Source: Molanna angustata (Eukaryota > Arthropoda > Insecta > Trichoptera > Molannidae). From it: 64,000 bases of DNA. The DNA lies in assembly GCA_963576475.1 (NCBI GenBank), contig OY754977.1, positions 28,947,972 through 29,011,971 on the forward strand. Reading direction: 5' to 3'. Under the pieces are notes generated by a model. The model was not told the origin of the DNA and did not search any database. It saw only the letters and a list, made by a program, of their open reading frames with translations. Below, one piece after another: positions 11,827-23,497 of the stretch; position 1 is the stretch's first letter; the number at the start of each line of letters is the position of its first letter. A program made the translations under genes and the position numbers.

Positions 11827-14068
11827 TCTCACGCCTTTTGAAAAACCAAGAGCATCTAAAAATCTAATTTATGTGCGAACGTGTACCAGTATACCTGATG
11901 CAGTGTCACGCTAAAAATAATGCGATTAAAATGCTGAATTTTAAAGATATTTCAATAATTATTTTTTTCATACAAAATTTTCCAAGTCATATCTGTCAAA
12001 AAAGTGTACATTTTGCACGCAAATATCTGTTAGTTTAAAAGTTAGAAGTACGTATTTACACGAAAAAAATATATTTTCAAGTATAACTTAGCTTTTAAGT
12101 GAAAAACATGGTGAATATTTTCTAATATAATGTTTTCTAATTTATTGTCTAATTATAATGTTTAACTTATTTTTAAAGTAAGCGTTTTGTACAAATGTAG
12201 GTACATATAACCCCGCCATTTTAATATCTTTTCATACGATATTTAATTTTCCTACCGAATGAATATGTTCTTTAAAATAATATACCTTTGAAATAAATGT
12301 GATTATGAAATAATAAAATGAAACACAAGACATTACAGCAAGTTTTAAGACATATATTGTAAAAGTCTATTAATTATTAGTAAAGATATAGGCGTAATAA
12401 AATTGCATAATTTGTTAAAAATATTTGATTTTTCTGACAATTAGGCATCATTTTTATGGCATCGAACAAACCAATGTAGGTACCTACATAATCAAAAAAT
12501 GTCTCCATAACATTTAATATTTTTCACATGTTGGAACATGGTTACTATGGTAACGGACACATTCTGATATTCAAATAAAATTTGTTATAAATCGAATTCG
12601 AATTAATTTAGAACATCATTGTAGGTAGGTACCTACAAACCTAATACTTACTACTTAAAAACCAAGAATATACTGATTTTGTATAGGAAAATTATTAAAC
12701 TATTTTAGGTTAACTACAATACACATTCAATATACCTACAAACTATTTCCTATGTAGACCTTTGGGTGTTTTTTTCTACAAACTATTTCTTGGGGTTTAA
12801 ATCTTCTTCCTCTTCTTTTGTGAAGTCATTTGGGACAGTTCATAAATAAACTATTTCCTATAGTCTAATTTTTCTTTTTCTTAATTTATGTAGACCTTGG
12901 GTGAGTTTTTATACAAACTATTTCCTATAGTCTAATTCGTCTTCTTCTTCCTTTATGTAGACCTTTTGGTTAGTTTTTATACAAACTATTTTTAAACAAA
13001 CTATCCTTTAGTCTAATTCTTCGTTTTCTTATTTTATGTAGATGTTGGGTGAATTTTATATAAAATATTTCCTATAGTTCAATTCATCTTCTTCTTCTTT
13101 TATGAAGACATTTTGGTCAGTTTTTTATATAATACATTTCCTAATGTGTAATTCTTCTATTTCATCTTCTATGTAGACCATTGGGTCAGTTTTTATTACA
13201 AACTATTTGTTATAGTTTTATACTTCTACTTCTTTTTTTATTTAGTCTTTTGGATTAGTTTTATGTCTAATAGTCTATTGTAACGAAATATTATAAACAA
13301 CATGCATACTTGATGAAAATACATAAAAACGAATGGGATGTGACCAACACTAGAATCTTCTCATTACTTTTGTTCAATCAAATTTACACCATTTATTATA
13401 TCATCATATATTGCTTAATTTTCAATAACTACACATTTCATTTTGATGACAATATATAAAAAATCGGGGTTGTGGCCATTGCTGGATCTTCACAACGTTT
13501 ATATTCATATTAAAAACTATTTAACATAGCTTAAGTCTTCTTCTTCTGTAATGTAGACTTATGTGTCAGTTTTAAGTCTATCAGTTTTATTGTGCAAAAC
13601 TATAATAAACTATATGCACACTTGACGAAAAATATAAAAACGAATGGGATGGGACCAATACTAGAATATTTTCAGTACTTTTGTTTAATCAATTTTTAAA
13701 CCATTTCCCATCATCCAAAATTACTAAATATTTAAAACACATTATTTGCGTTCGATGACAATATATAAAAACAGGGGTTGTGGCCAAATCCAAACTTTTT
13801 ACGACGTTGTCTTTTTATAATAAGTCATATTTAAAATCATTTCCCATAGTCCATGCGTGCAGAAATTGTATGTGCTTATATATAAAAGCAAATGGATTGT
13901 GGCCATCACTTTAAGATTTTACACCGCTTAAACTCAATTAAATTTCAAACTACTTTTCATACTACGGTTAAAAAAAATTATGTGTGACAATATTATGAAG
14001 GTATATAAACGATTGCTTATTCCTTCACTAATTTACATTCTTGGCCAACGGCGGGACATAAAAGCTAG
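11757..14068 (+). mobile_element. Heli-1 copy B, Helitron-like element
   Basis: Starts TCTAAAGTAATAAAGCAATC after A (11756) and ends ACATAAAAGCTAG before T (14069). At 14012-14030 GATTGCTTATTCCTTCACT is an imperfect inverted copy of the 5' end. This copy lacks the LINE-derived repeat ladder of copies A and C, so it is shorter (2312 bp). It keeps the TGTGGCC subrepeats and the AATAGTTTGT series. It lies inside the TA-flanked transposon. Confidence 0.82.
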
Positions 14069-14160
14069 TGTTTATTAAAATGTGTTTCAATGTTGAAATA
14101 AAAGTGTTAATTTTTCGAAATAAATATAGGTACTGTCCAAAGGAACACAACTTGCCCCTA

Positions 14161-14428
14161 TTTATTTATTTAGTTGGGACAATAAAAGCTTTATTAACTA
14201 ATATGAAAATAAAACAATGAGTAATAAATCAAGGCCAAAAAAACTGTGCACAAAGTACGTATTTACAGTTGATTCTGTTAAAAGATTAATATTACATACT
14301 AAAAAAAATATATTAGTTAAAAAAAATAAATGACAAAAGCAACAAGGATAATGACAGAGATGGGGGAGGAACTGTAGGAATAGAAATATAGAAGTGGAGG
14401 AATGTGAGAGGTAGAGCAACTGATGGTA
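14161..14428. other. unassigned sequence between two transposons
   Basis: Begins with a TTTATTTATTT run that could be the inverted tail of a LINE. The - strand frames through 14198-14555 have no recognisable domain. Confidence 0.35.
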
Positions 14429-14991
14429 GGGGAGAGGGGGGCATAGCGGGGTCACGGGGCATAGCGGGGCGAACTTTATGCAGCTCGAAACGAACGCTGT
14501 GCAAACTGTCAAATAGCTCGCTTTGATTGGTCACTAGCCGGTTCGTGACCTCCATCTTCTTCTCCTTCTCCAGCTTCTAGTCATAAAAAATGGCCGCCAA
14601 CTAAAAGAACACTGTACTGAATTTTTTTTGTATTTATTTGTTATGCTAAAATGTTGTTGATATTTTATTTTTTTAAACTATCGTTATGTTGCTAAGAAAT
14701 AAAACTATTTCGTTTGGAAGTTGTGTTTCGTTCCTTATTATGACCACCCCACAATTCCCTATAGGAGACCCCACTTTACCCCTATGCACGGGGCTTAGCG
14801 GGTCAAATGCCTTTTTTCATTTAATTATTTAAATTTATTAGATAAATTACGTTATCAACATAAATGTATCCATAGGCATTCGCAATGAATAAAGCTATGA
14901 TTCTAAATTAAAATATTTAATTTTATCACATTATTTTAGTTTTTAGGGATGTTTAAACGTTAAGTAACCTACTATGCCCCCCCCCCTCCCC
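14429..14991. mobile_element. 563-bp MITE with GC-rich inverted ends and TA duplication
   Basis: The left end is GGGGAGAGGGGGGCATAGCG after TA (14427-14428). The right end, read inverted, is GGGGAGGGGGGGGCATAGTA, before TA (14992-14993). The GGGGC/CATAG theme repeats inside (14455-14472 and 14778-14808). No protein is encoded. The TA duplication suggests mobilisation by a Tc1/mariner or pogo-type transposase. Confidence 0.65.
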
Positions 14992-15064
14992 TATGTCGCA
15001 ACTCCTTTCGTCATTATGATATCCTTCCGCACTCGCACCTAACCCTCTTCCTATCTTATTTTAT

Positions 15065-16215
15065 TAATTTATTTGAATCATCATATCTTAATTCAAAAAT
15101 TAAAAAAATTTGGCTTCCATGGAGATCTTCTAAGATGGCTCACTTCATTTATCCGCAATAGATCTCAGGCAGTTGTGACCGGTGGCTATACATCTAATTG
15201 GATTACCACTCCATGCGGCGTTCCACAGGGCACACTGCTGGCCCCTATCCTTTTTAATATATATGTAAACGACATCACCTCTTGTTTCAAATTTGTCAAA
15301 GTAATAATATATGCAGATGACATGAAGCTCTATACAAAAATAAATAGTGTTCAAGACTGCCGTAAATTTCAACAGGATCTAGAGCATCTTCAAACATACT
15401 GTAAAATAAATTCTCTTAACTTAAATCCACAAAAATGTCAAATTATCACGTTTACAAAAAAAAGAATAAAATCTTCTTTTCCTATACACTTAAAAATTCC
15501 CCTATACCTAAAAAAGAATCGGTGAAAGACCTAGGAATTATAATGGATAGTAAACTGTCATTTGACGATCACATGAATAATATAAGTAAAAAAGCCAATA
15601 AAATGTTGGGCTTCATCATCAGGAACTGTAAACCTTTTTCAAATATTGAATGCCTCAAAATTCTATATACATCTATGGTAAGAAGTCATTTGGAGTACGG
15701 ATCGCAAATTTGGAACCCGATGTATCTTAAGTACATAAATAGACTGGATAGTGTACAAAAACGCTTCCTCAAACACCTCATCAATAACATTGACTTTTTT
15801 CATACTCAATCTCTACACTCGTTCAAAATTGCTATAAAGCGCCAACTTTGCACTGATAACATAACTCAAAATTCCACTCTCTAGTATATGCATGAATGTA
15901 TTATTTATGTGTCACCATAATGGTTGCAACACCTTCTTCGTTGATCCTTAAGTGAGTTAGAATCCCATGTTATGATTCTAGAATACATACAATCCTCTCT
16001 GTACTATTCCTTGTATGTTTCTGGTGTGTTCCTATAATTTTGTTTTTTTCTCATTTTTCGTAAATTGTATGTTAAGCTTTTAAAATTATTTGATATGATG
16101 TCCTATTATTATGTACTGTAGTCTACAATTACTTGTTTTTTTTTTTCATTGTATTTAATATCATTATGCTCTACTGTACTGTTGGATATCCAAAATAAAT
16201 AAAATAAAATAAAAG
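15065..16215 (+). pseudogene. 5'-truncated LINE, reverse transcriptase remnant
   Basis: Jockey/CR1-type reverse transcriptase. It starts within the fingers/palm region at NHHILIQKLKKFGFHGDLL. Motif B follows as CGVPQGTLLAPILFNIYVND, then the active site as IIYADDMKLY near 15308-15337. A frameshift near 15470-15520 moves the frame to KESVKDLGIIMDSKLSFDDH (thumb), and it ends at 15884. A 3' untranslated region follows, with AATAAATAAAATAAAATAAA at its end. The element is dead because of truncation and frameshift. The exact clade is not decided. Confidence 0.85.
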
Positions 16216-17764
16216 AAAAAACAAATTACACATCATACATATATATTATTGTTTTATACATAATTTTTATTTGAGGATCAAGGCGGCTTCAGGCCTCGAT
16301 CATTCTCTTTATTTGAAACTAGCTTTTATGTCCCGCCGTTGGCCAAGAATGTAAAATTGTGAAAGAAAAAGCAATCGTTTTTATAATATTGTCACCCAAT
16401 TATTTTGCAATATCAGACTATGAAAAGTGGTTTGAAATTTGATTGAGTTTAAGTATTGTAAAATGTTCAAGTGATGGCCACAACCCATTCTTTTTTATAT
16501 ATTGCTATAAAGTGTGAATGAAGTATAATATTTATACAATTTCTGCTCGCATGGACTATGCGTAATGGTTTTAAATATGACTGTTTATCAACATTGTAAA
16601 GAGATTGGTTTGGCCACAACCCCCATTTTTAAATATTATCATCGAAAACAAATTGTAATGTGTACCTATTGAAAATTTAGTAATTTTGGATGTTGGGATG
16701 TGGTTAAAATTTGATTAAACAAACGTAGGTACTGAAAAGATCTAGTATTGGTCACATCCCATTCGTTTTTATATTTTTTCATCAAGTGTGCATTATATTT
16801 TTGCTCAATTTGACTGAAAGTCTTCATTAACGAAGAAGAAGAAGACTTGAACTATAGTAAATAGTTTTTAATTTGAATATAAATGTTGTGAAGAGTTCAG
16901 TAATGGCCACAACCCCCATTCTTTAAATATTAGGTGTTGAAAATTATTCAAAATAGGATGATATAAATGGTTTAAATTTAATTAAACAAAAGTATTGAAA
17001 AGATTCTAGTGCAGGTTATATCGTCACATCCCATATCCCATTCATTTCATATGTATTTTCATCAAGTGTGCATATCGTTAATAATATTTCTGCACAATAG
17101 ACTATTAGACTTAAAACTAACCCAAAAGACTAAATAAAAAAGAGAAAAATAAGTATAAGACTATAAGAAATAGTTTGTATAAAAAACTATTCCAATGGTC
17201 TACATAAAATAAGTAAAAATACATATACCTAATAGAAGAATTAGACTATTGGAAATAGATTGTATAAAAGCTCACCCAAAGGTCTACAAAAAAGAAGAAG
17301 AAGAATATTTAGACTATTGGAAATAGTTTGTATAAATACTGACCAAAAGGTCTACATAAAAGAAAATGAATAAGACTATTGGAAATAGTTTGTATTAAAA
17401 CTCTCCCAAAAGTCTACGTACTTAAATGAAGAAGAATAATAATTAGACTAAAGGAAATAATTTTTATAAAAAAATGACCCAAATGTATACATAAAAGAAG
17501 AAGAAGATGAATTAGACAATAGGAAATAGTTTGTATAAAAACTGCCCTAAAGGTCTACATAAAATTAAGAAGAAACAGAATTAGACTCCAGGACCCGCCG
17601 CTTCAGGCCCTTCAGTACCTCCCGTCCCTTTAATCCCTCATTACGTCCCTTCCCATCAGACCCTTCACTACCTTCCGTCCCTTCAGGCAGTTTTATACCT
17701 CCCGTCCCTTCAGGCCCTTTAGTGCATCCCTTCCCTTCATTACATCCCGTCCCATCAGTCGGTT

Positions 17765-18400
17765 AAGAAAAGTTTAAATCCAGAAACCATCCTGGAAGAA
17801 CCGCGAAGAGATGAAAGAACATTCTTTTCCCAGGATGCTCTACTTAATAGGTAAAATGACTAAATACACGAAGAAGAAGAAAAAAGTTTAAACCCAGATA
17901 CCTGCGAAGAGATGGAAGGACAGTTGGACCTTCTTCTCCCAGGATTCTCCAACTTCATAGGTAAAATGACCAAAAATACACGATGAAGAAGAAGAAGAAG
18001 AAATAAGTTTAAATCCAGATACCTGCGAAGAGATGGAAGGAAAATTGGACATTCTTCTCCCAGGTTAGTCCACCTTCAAAGGTAAAATGACCAAATAGGC
18101 GATGAAGAAGAAGAAGAAAAAAGTTTAAATCCAGAAACCTGCGAAGAGATGGAAGGAAAATTGGACCTTCATCTCCCAGGATAGTTCATCTTCATAGGTA
18201 AGATGACCAAGTACACGTTGAAGAAAAAGAAGAAAAAAGTTTATATGCAGAACCCGTCCTGGAAGACCTGTGAAGAGATGGAGGGACAGTCGGACCTTCT
18301 TTTCCCAGGATACTCCCCCTTCATAGGTAAAACGACCAAATACACGAAGAAGAAGAAGAATAAGAAAAAAGTTTAAATCCAAAAACCATCCTGGGCATAC
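17765..18400 (-). repeat. LINE-derived tandem ladder in Heli-1 C
   Basis: Same 115-121 bp units as in copy A, with the GAAGAGATGGAAGGA core derived from a LINE 3' end and AAGAAGAAGAAG spacers. Confidence 0.75.
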
Positions 18401-19070
18401 GCTCGACAATTCACCAAAGTTTCATTATAATCGGACAAACTGTTGATAAATAAATAAATAAAATAATTTTCCTATAGGAAATCAGTATAGGTATATTATT
18501 GTTGATTTGTAAGTAAATAGTATTAGGTAGGTACCTACCTACAACAACCTTCTAAATAAATTCGATTCCTAACAAATTTTATTTGAATATCACATTCTTT
18601 CTGTAGCCATGGAAACGATTCGAACACGTAAGTAATATCGAATGGTTCGGATACATTTTTTGAATATGTAGGTACCTACATTGGTTTGTTCCCCCTTCAT
18701 AGGTAAAATGACAAAATACACGAAGAAGAAGAAGAATAAGAAAAAAGTTTAATCCAGAAACCATCCCGGGCATACGCTCGACAATTCACCAAAGTTTCAT
18801 TTTAATCGGACAAACGGTTTAGGAGTACATCGCATACATGCATAAATAAACAAATAAAATAATTTTCCGATAGAAAATCAGTATATTGTTGATTTGTAAG
18901 TAAATAGTAATAGGTAGGTACCTACCTACAATAATGTTCTAAATAAATTCGATTCATAACAAATTTTATTTGAATAACAGAATCTTTCCGTTACCATAGT
19001 AACCATTCCAATACGTTAAAAATATCAAATGGTTTGAGACTTTTTTTGAATATGTAGGTACCTACATTGG
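18310..19070. repeat. about 380-bp direct duplication inside Heli-1 C
   Basis: The stretch from CCCCCTTCATAGGTAAAA to GGTACCTACATTGGTTTGTT occurs first at about 18313-18689 and again from 18690. The junction GGTTTGTT|CCCCCTTC is visible. The two halves already differ at scattered sites, so the event is not very recent. Confidence 0.75.
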
Positions 19071-19738
19071 TTTGTTCGATGCCATAAAAATGAAAATTGT
19101 CCGAAATATCAAATATTATATACAAATTATGTAATTTTATTATGCCCATATCTTTACTAATAATTAACAGACTTTTACAATATACGTCTTAAAACTTGCT
19201 GTAATGTCTTGTGTTTCATTTTATTATTTCATATTTATATTTATTTCAAAGGTTTATTATTTTCAATAACATATTCATTCGGTAGGAAAATGAAATATTG
19301 TATGAAAAGATATTAAAATGGCGGCATTTATGTACAAAACGCTTACTTTAAAAATAAGTTAAACATTATAATTATACAAAATATTCACCATGTTTTTCAC
19401 TTAAACGCTAAGTTATACTTGAAAGTAAATTTTTTTCGTGTAAATACGTACTTCTAACTTTTAAACTAACAGATATATGCGTGCAAAATGTACACTTTTT
19501 TGACAGATACGACTTGGAAAATTTTGTATGAAAAAAATAATTATTGAAATATTTTTAAAATTCAGCATTTTTATCGCATTATTTTTAGCGTGACACTGCA
19601 TCAGGTATACAGGTACACGTTCGCACATAAATTAGATTTTTAGATGCTCTTGGTTTTTCAGAAGGCGTGAGACAAACACACACACACACACATACACACA
19701 CACAAACACTAACATTTTGATTGCTTTATTACTTTAGA

Positions 19739-19964
19739 TTACATATATGCCATCGTTGAAAAATAATTTTTTTAATAAACAGAAAAAAATGAGAACTGAG
19801 GCCTCCGCAATCCTCATATTTGTCCCTGAATACGGATGTAAACTTTTTCAAAACATAGCTTGGATAAGTATGTCAGATAAAATTAATAATATTTTACTGA
19901 TCGAATATTTTTATTATTGCATATGCGCAAACATTGGATTTTTTTCCCTGTCGGGAGTCAAAGA
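19739..19964. other. spacer with no gene seen
   Basis: Short AT-rich gap between Heli-1 C and the foldback element. The + frame at 19747-19974 has no recognisable features. Confidence 0.4.
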
Positions 19965-19970
19965 TATTTT

Positions 19971-20470
19971 TTAACAGATTTTTAATTATCTCAATAGAGA
20001 CGAAGTTGGAATATTTATTGTAGGAGAACCGGGAAATCAAGGCACCTACAGGGCTTACGTCCTGTCATCGGCTGGTTTACGTGATCACTTTATGCGCTTG
20101 CGCAACGTTCACCAATTATGCCTTTTTAATGAGATCCCTATCAATTCAATTTTGAAAGTTCTATAATATATATTGTAATACTGAAATTCTTTTCGCTTGA
20201 AAATAAGGAATTTTTACTACAGCAAGTAGTAAAAATTCCTTTTTTTCAAGCGAAAAGAATTTTAGTATTACAATATATTGAACTTTCAAAATTGAATTGA
20301 TAGGGATCTCATTAAAAAGGCATAATTGGTGAACGTTGCGCAAGCGCATAAAGTGATCACGTAAACCAGCCGATGACAGGTCGTAAGCCCTGTAGGTGCC
20401 TTGATTTCCCGGTTCTCCTACAATAAATATTCCAACTTCGTCTCTATTGAGATAATTAAAAATCTGTTAA
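19971..20470. mobile_element. 500-bp foldback palindrome with 6-bp target duplication
   Basis: Two arms of about 245 bp are inverted copies around a centre near 20222. The outer ends are TTAACAGATTTTTAATTATC and its complement. Arms include GCGCTTGCGCAACGTTCACC and CCGGGAAATCAAGGCACCTA, each found inverted in the other arm. TATTTT flanks it on both sides (19965-19970 and 20471-20476). Small indels separate the arms near the centre. No protein is encoded. Confidence 0.9.
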
Positions 20471-20476
20471 TATTTT

Positions 20477-21177
20477 ACTGTTTTTATGTGATTTGTAGAT
20501 TTGACGAATTATTTTCTATTTAATTAAATGTTGATAAAAACACTAAGTGATATTTATTTTATCACTCATTTGCATAAGAGACGAGTTGACCACATTTATC
20601 AACATTATTTTAATATATATTGAAAAACAATAGGAAAAACATTACAGACCATGAGCTAGCGACAGCCAAATTTACGTCATAGTATTAAGTGGTATACGGG
20701 TAAAAGAATATTACACCAGCGTGTATAATAAAGTGGTATAATATTTTTTCTATAAAAGAATACCACACCAGCGGGCCTATTCCGGTTCTTTTATCGCTGC
20801 AATACACACAAGTTTTTTACGCTACATGTGTTTCTTATAGCAGATCGTATGCTGTTTTCCGCGGACACTATCTCGCGTAAATGTTTTTCATTTTATAAAC
20901 AATATATGTATGCAATGTATAGAGGTGTGGATGCTATTGGGATTGTTATTTAATTAAGAATATAATATATCAGAAGGTTGCGATTTAAAGTACGTGTTCA
21001 AATTACTTGCCAATAACATACACCACTATATAAGATATTGCAATTTGATAATCAGTTAATTAGTAGAAATAGAAATAGTAATTGAGTGATGAAGGGTTTC
21101 ATAATAAAAGAGGACTTACAATATTTGCATCTATCTTCAGTTCAAATAAGTCACAATATTATACATGATAAATTTAC
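20477..21177. other. AT-rich DNA; short tandem motif at 20685-20790
   Basis: AAGTGGTATA...AAAAGAATA.TACACCAGCG occurs twice about 57 bp apart (20686-20730 and 20730-20785). There is no supported gene. Confidence 0.5.
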
Positions 21178-21413
21178 AGATGTTCGCGATGTTTGGGTCG
21201 ATATTAATTTTATACTCATTGTTAAAGAATTGACACTGTAATCGCCTCTTCGGTTGATGCGCGAATGCCGAACCGCGCTGCGTATTCGGTTCAGAAACTG
21301 ATGTCCTTCGGCCATCTTCATTAATATGATTGAGATGCGAAACTATCCGACGAATGACGTTTTCATTGCGGTGTAGGTGTAGCCTCGCCACAAATGTATT
21401 ATGGTATTCAACG
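21178..21413 (-). CDS. possible exon of an unidentified gene
   Basis: A 236-bp open stretch on the - strand, bounded by an acceptor-like TTATTATTCGCAG (just above 21413) and a donor-like GTAAAT (21177-21172). In the open frame it starts VEYHNTFVARLHLHRNENVI and passes through SEPNTQRGSAFAHQPKRR to NNEYKINIDPNIANI, 78 codons with one base over at each end. It is distinctly richer in G+C and CpG than its neighbours. I do not recognise the family. It could be an exon of a gene nested in or near the receptor locus, or a transposon remnant. No partner exon was found. Confidence 0.4.
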
Positions 21414-21724
21414 CTGCGAATAATAAGAATTTTGAGAATTAATTAAATACCTAGCTAGAAAAATAAGGAATATGAAGATATTATTTCATTTTCGACAATT
21501 TATTATTTGAATTTTCATTTTCATGTGCTCATAATAAAAATTCTGTCCGTCAAAATTTAATTTCTCTGAAATTTTAAAAGTCATGGCGTGGGAGGATTAC
21601 ATGTTTATGAAAGATGGAAATTTGGCTTTCTCTTGAAGACATTCTTGGATTTTTGACATTTATTTGACGTGTTTAGTTTCTTGCCTATAGTATGTCCTTA
21701 TTTTATACATGTTTAATTTTTGGA
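21414..21724. other. AT-rich DNA with no gene seen
   Basis: Nothing recognised. If the - strand exon is real, this would be its upstream intron. Confidence 0.4.
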
Positions 21725-21890
21725 TACAGAAGGGAACTCAATAAAAAGGCATAATTGGTGAACATTGCGCAAGCGTTATCACGTAAACCAGTCGATGATA
21801 GCTCGTAAGCCCTGTAGGTGCTTGCCCTCCTAGTTCTTTCAAAATACTTGTTCCAACTCCGTTAAGATAAAAAGTTTGTGAAAAAAGACT
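21725..21890. mobile_element. single-arm, diverged copy of the foldback element
   Basis: AAAAAGGCATAATTGGTGAA, then GCGCAAGCG, ATCACGTAAACCAG and GTAAGCCCTGTAGGTGC, follow the right arm of the palindrome at 20315-20400 in the same order, with substitutions and deletions. There is no second arm. Confidence 0.8.
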
Positions 21891-22672
21891 GTTTGAAGCT
21901 TAAACAACATAAGTATGAATATTTTTGATTTGATGATACTTTTAATAATAGTAAATGAAGCAATGGATGCAAAGAAGAAAAATGAGGCGTTAGTTTCTCT
22001 TTGCCTAGTCTGAGAGGAACATGACATGACATAGAACCAAAGTTTCAGTATAACTGTGCTCGTAATTTAACTCTTAGGACCTCGTCTTAAAAAAAAACAA
22101 ATTAAGTAAGCACTATGCTATTAATTTAAACTGAATAATTAATTTTATTACTATGAAATAGTATGCTTAAACTATCATTTACTTGATTTAGTTAGCCAGA
22201 TAATTTGTTTTTTGTAGTTAAATCGGCTTCGTTTGTGGCATACCTACGTGATTAAATTATTGAGCTATAAATCTTTACCTTCTGTTAGGTTTCAAATGAT
22301 AAGCATTTGTTTTTTTACCGATTTGAAATAGAAATTTGGCTTAAGTTTCGCCTACATAATTTATTACAAAAAATACATTTGATATCCATTACATTGACCA
22401 TGAAGTTTTTGACGACATTGTTATATAATCCCTGATTGTAATTTTCTCTTCTCATTGTGATCTTTTAAATGGAATTATGACAAAGAAAAATCCATAATAG
22501 CGTATGTATTTATGTTGGGATAAAATAACCAGCAATCTGACCATGTGTGGGTGTTTGTTGAATATCATTTTGAAATTTAATATACTATAACAAAATATGA
22601 TTTCTATCAATCCATTTTACTTTGTACAATCTAAATATAAATAAAAATGTTTTGTATCATAAATAAGCGTAC
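21891..22672. other. AT-rich DNA with no gene seen
   Basis: No supported frame or repeat. Confidence 0.4.
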
Positions 22673-22830
22673 ATACATACATACCATCACGCCGTAGGCA
22701 GAGAGTAGGCAGAGAGGCCCAAAGGCCATAGGTACACCTCTATCTTGACATACATGTTTTGCCTCATTTACATCCATGCATCGCATCATGCATGCTCTCC
22801 TATTATTCTGACTTCGTATATTAAACCAAT
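22673..22830 (-). pseudogene. 3' end of a LINE (the SAYPK-tail family)
   Basis: The - strand reads NIRSQNNRRACMMRCMDVNE, then AKHVCQDRGV and a disturbed LSAYG end, followed by a GATGGTATGTATGTATG tail. It matches the C-terminus of the LINE copies at 30955 and 35880. Only the last 50 or so codons survive. Confidence 0.85.
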
Positions 22831-23248
22831 AAACGAATTTAAATTTCACTAAAACAAAAAAGTTATTAAAAACAAAAATGTATCTAAATTAACTTTCATT
22901 ATATCCGTTAATGTAATTTAAATTATATTGAACTATCAAAATTTGATTCAATCTTCAGAATAGCAAAAAAAAAACACAAAATTAATAAATTTGAGATTTC
23001 ATAAAAAAAGAGCGTTTTTATAAAAAGGACCCAGTGTCATTGTCAATTTATTGATGAAAAAATTAAGACCGATAAGAACAAAACTTTGATTATTTGTTCT
23101 TCGGATGTACTTATGTTTATATAAATGGGATGGAAGGTCGCTAATGGACATTGCAAAGATGTCATACTCGCCTTATAGGACACAGTGTACACAAGTCCCA
23201 ACATCAATGTTAGCATGCGAAAATTCGCCATTGCAGAATTGTTTGAAA

Positions 23249-23497
<249 letters not shown>

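Larger units (their letters stand above)
10674..14158. mobile_element. TA-flanked inverted-repeat DNA transposon, interrupted by Heli-1 B
   Basis: The left end reads GGGGCAAATTTGTTCCTCTG GACA after TA (10672-10673). The right end reads TGTCCAAAGGAACACAACTT GCCCC before TA (14159-14160). The two are imperfect inverted repeats of about 24 bp with a TA duplication, as in the Tc1/mariner/pogo superfamily. Removing Heli-1 B (11757-14068) leaves about 1.2 kb without a transposase frame, so the element is non-autonomous. Further copies of TGTTCCTCTGGACA lie inside at 10904-10917, 10926-10939 and, inverted, near 11246. Confidence 0.7.
16319..19738 (-). mobile_element. Heli-1 copy C, near-identical to copy A
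   Basis: CTAG end at 16319 (flanking A on +) and TC start at 19738 (flanking T on +). From 16319 to about 18690 it follows copy A almost base for base, including the GC-rich block and LINE-derived ladder (17765-18400). Outside flanks differ, so the copies arose by separate insertion rather than simple tandem duplication. It is about 395 bp longer than copy A because of an internal duplication at 18310-19070. Confidence 0.82.
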
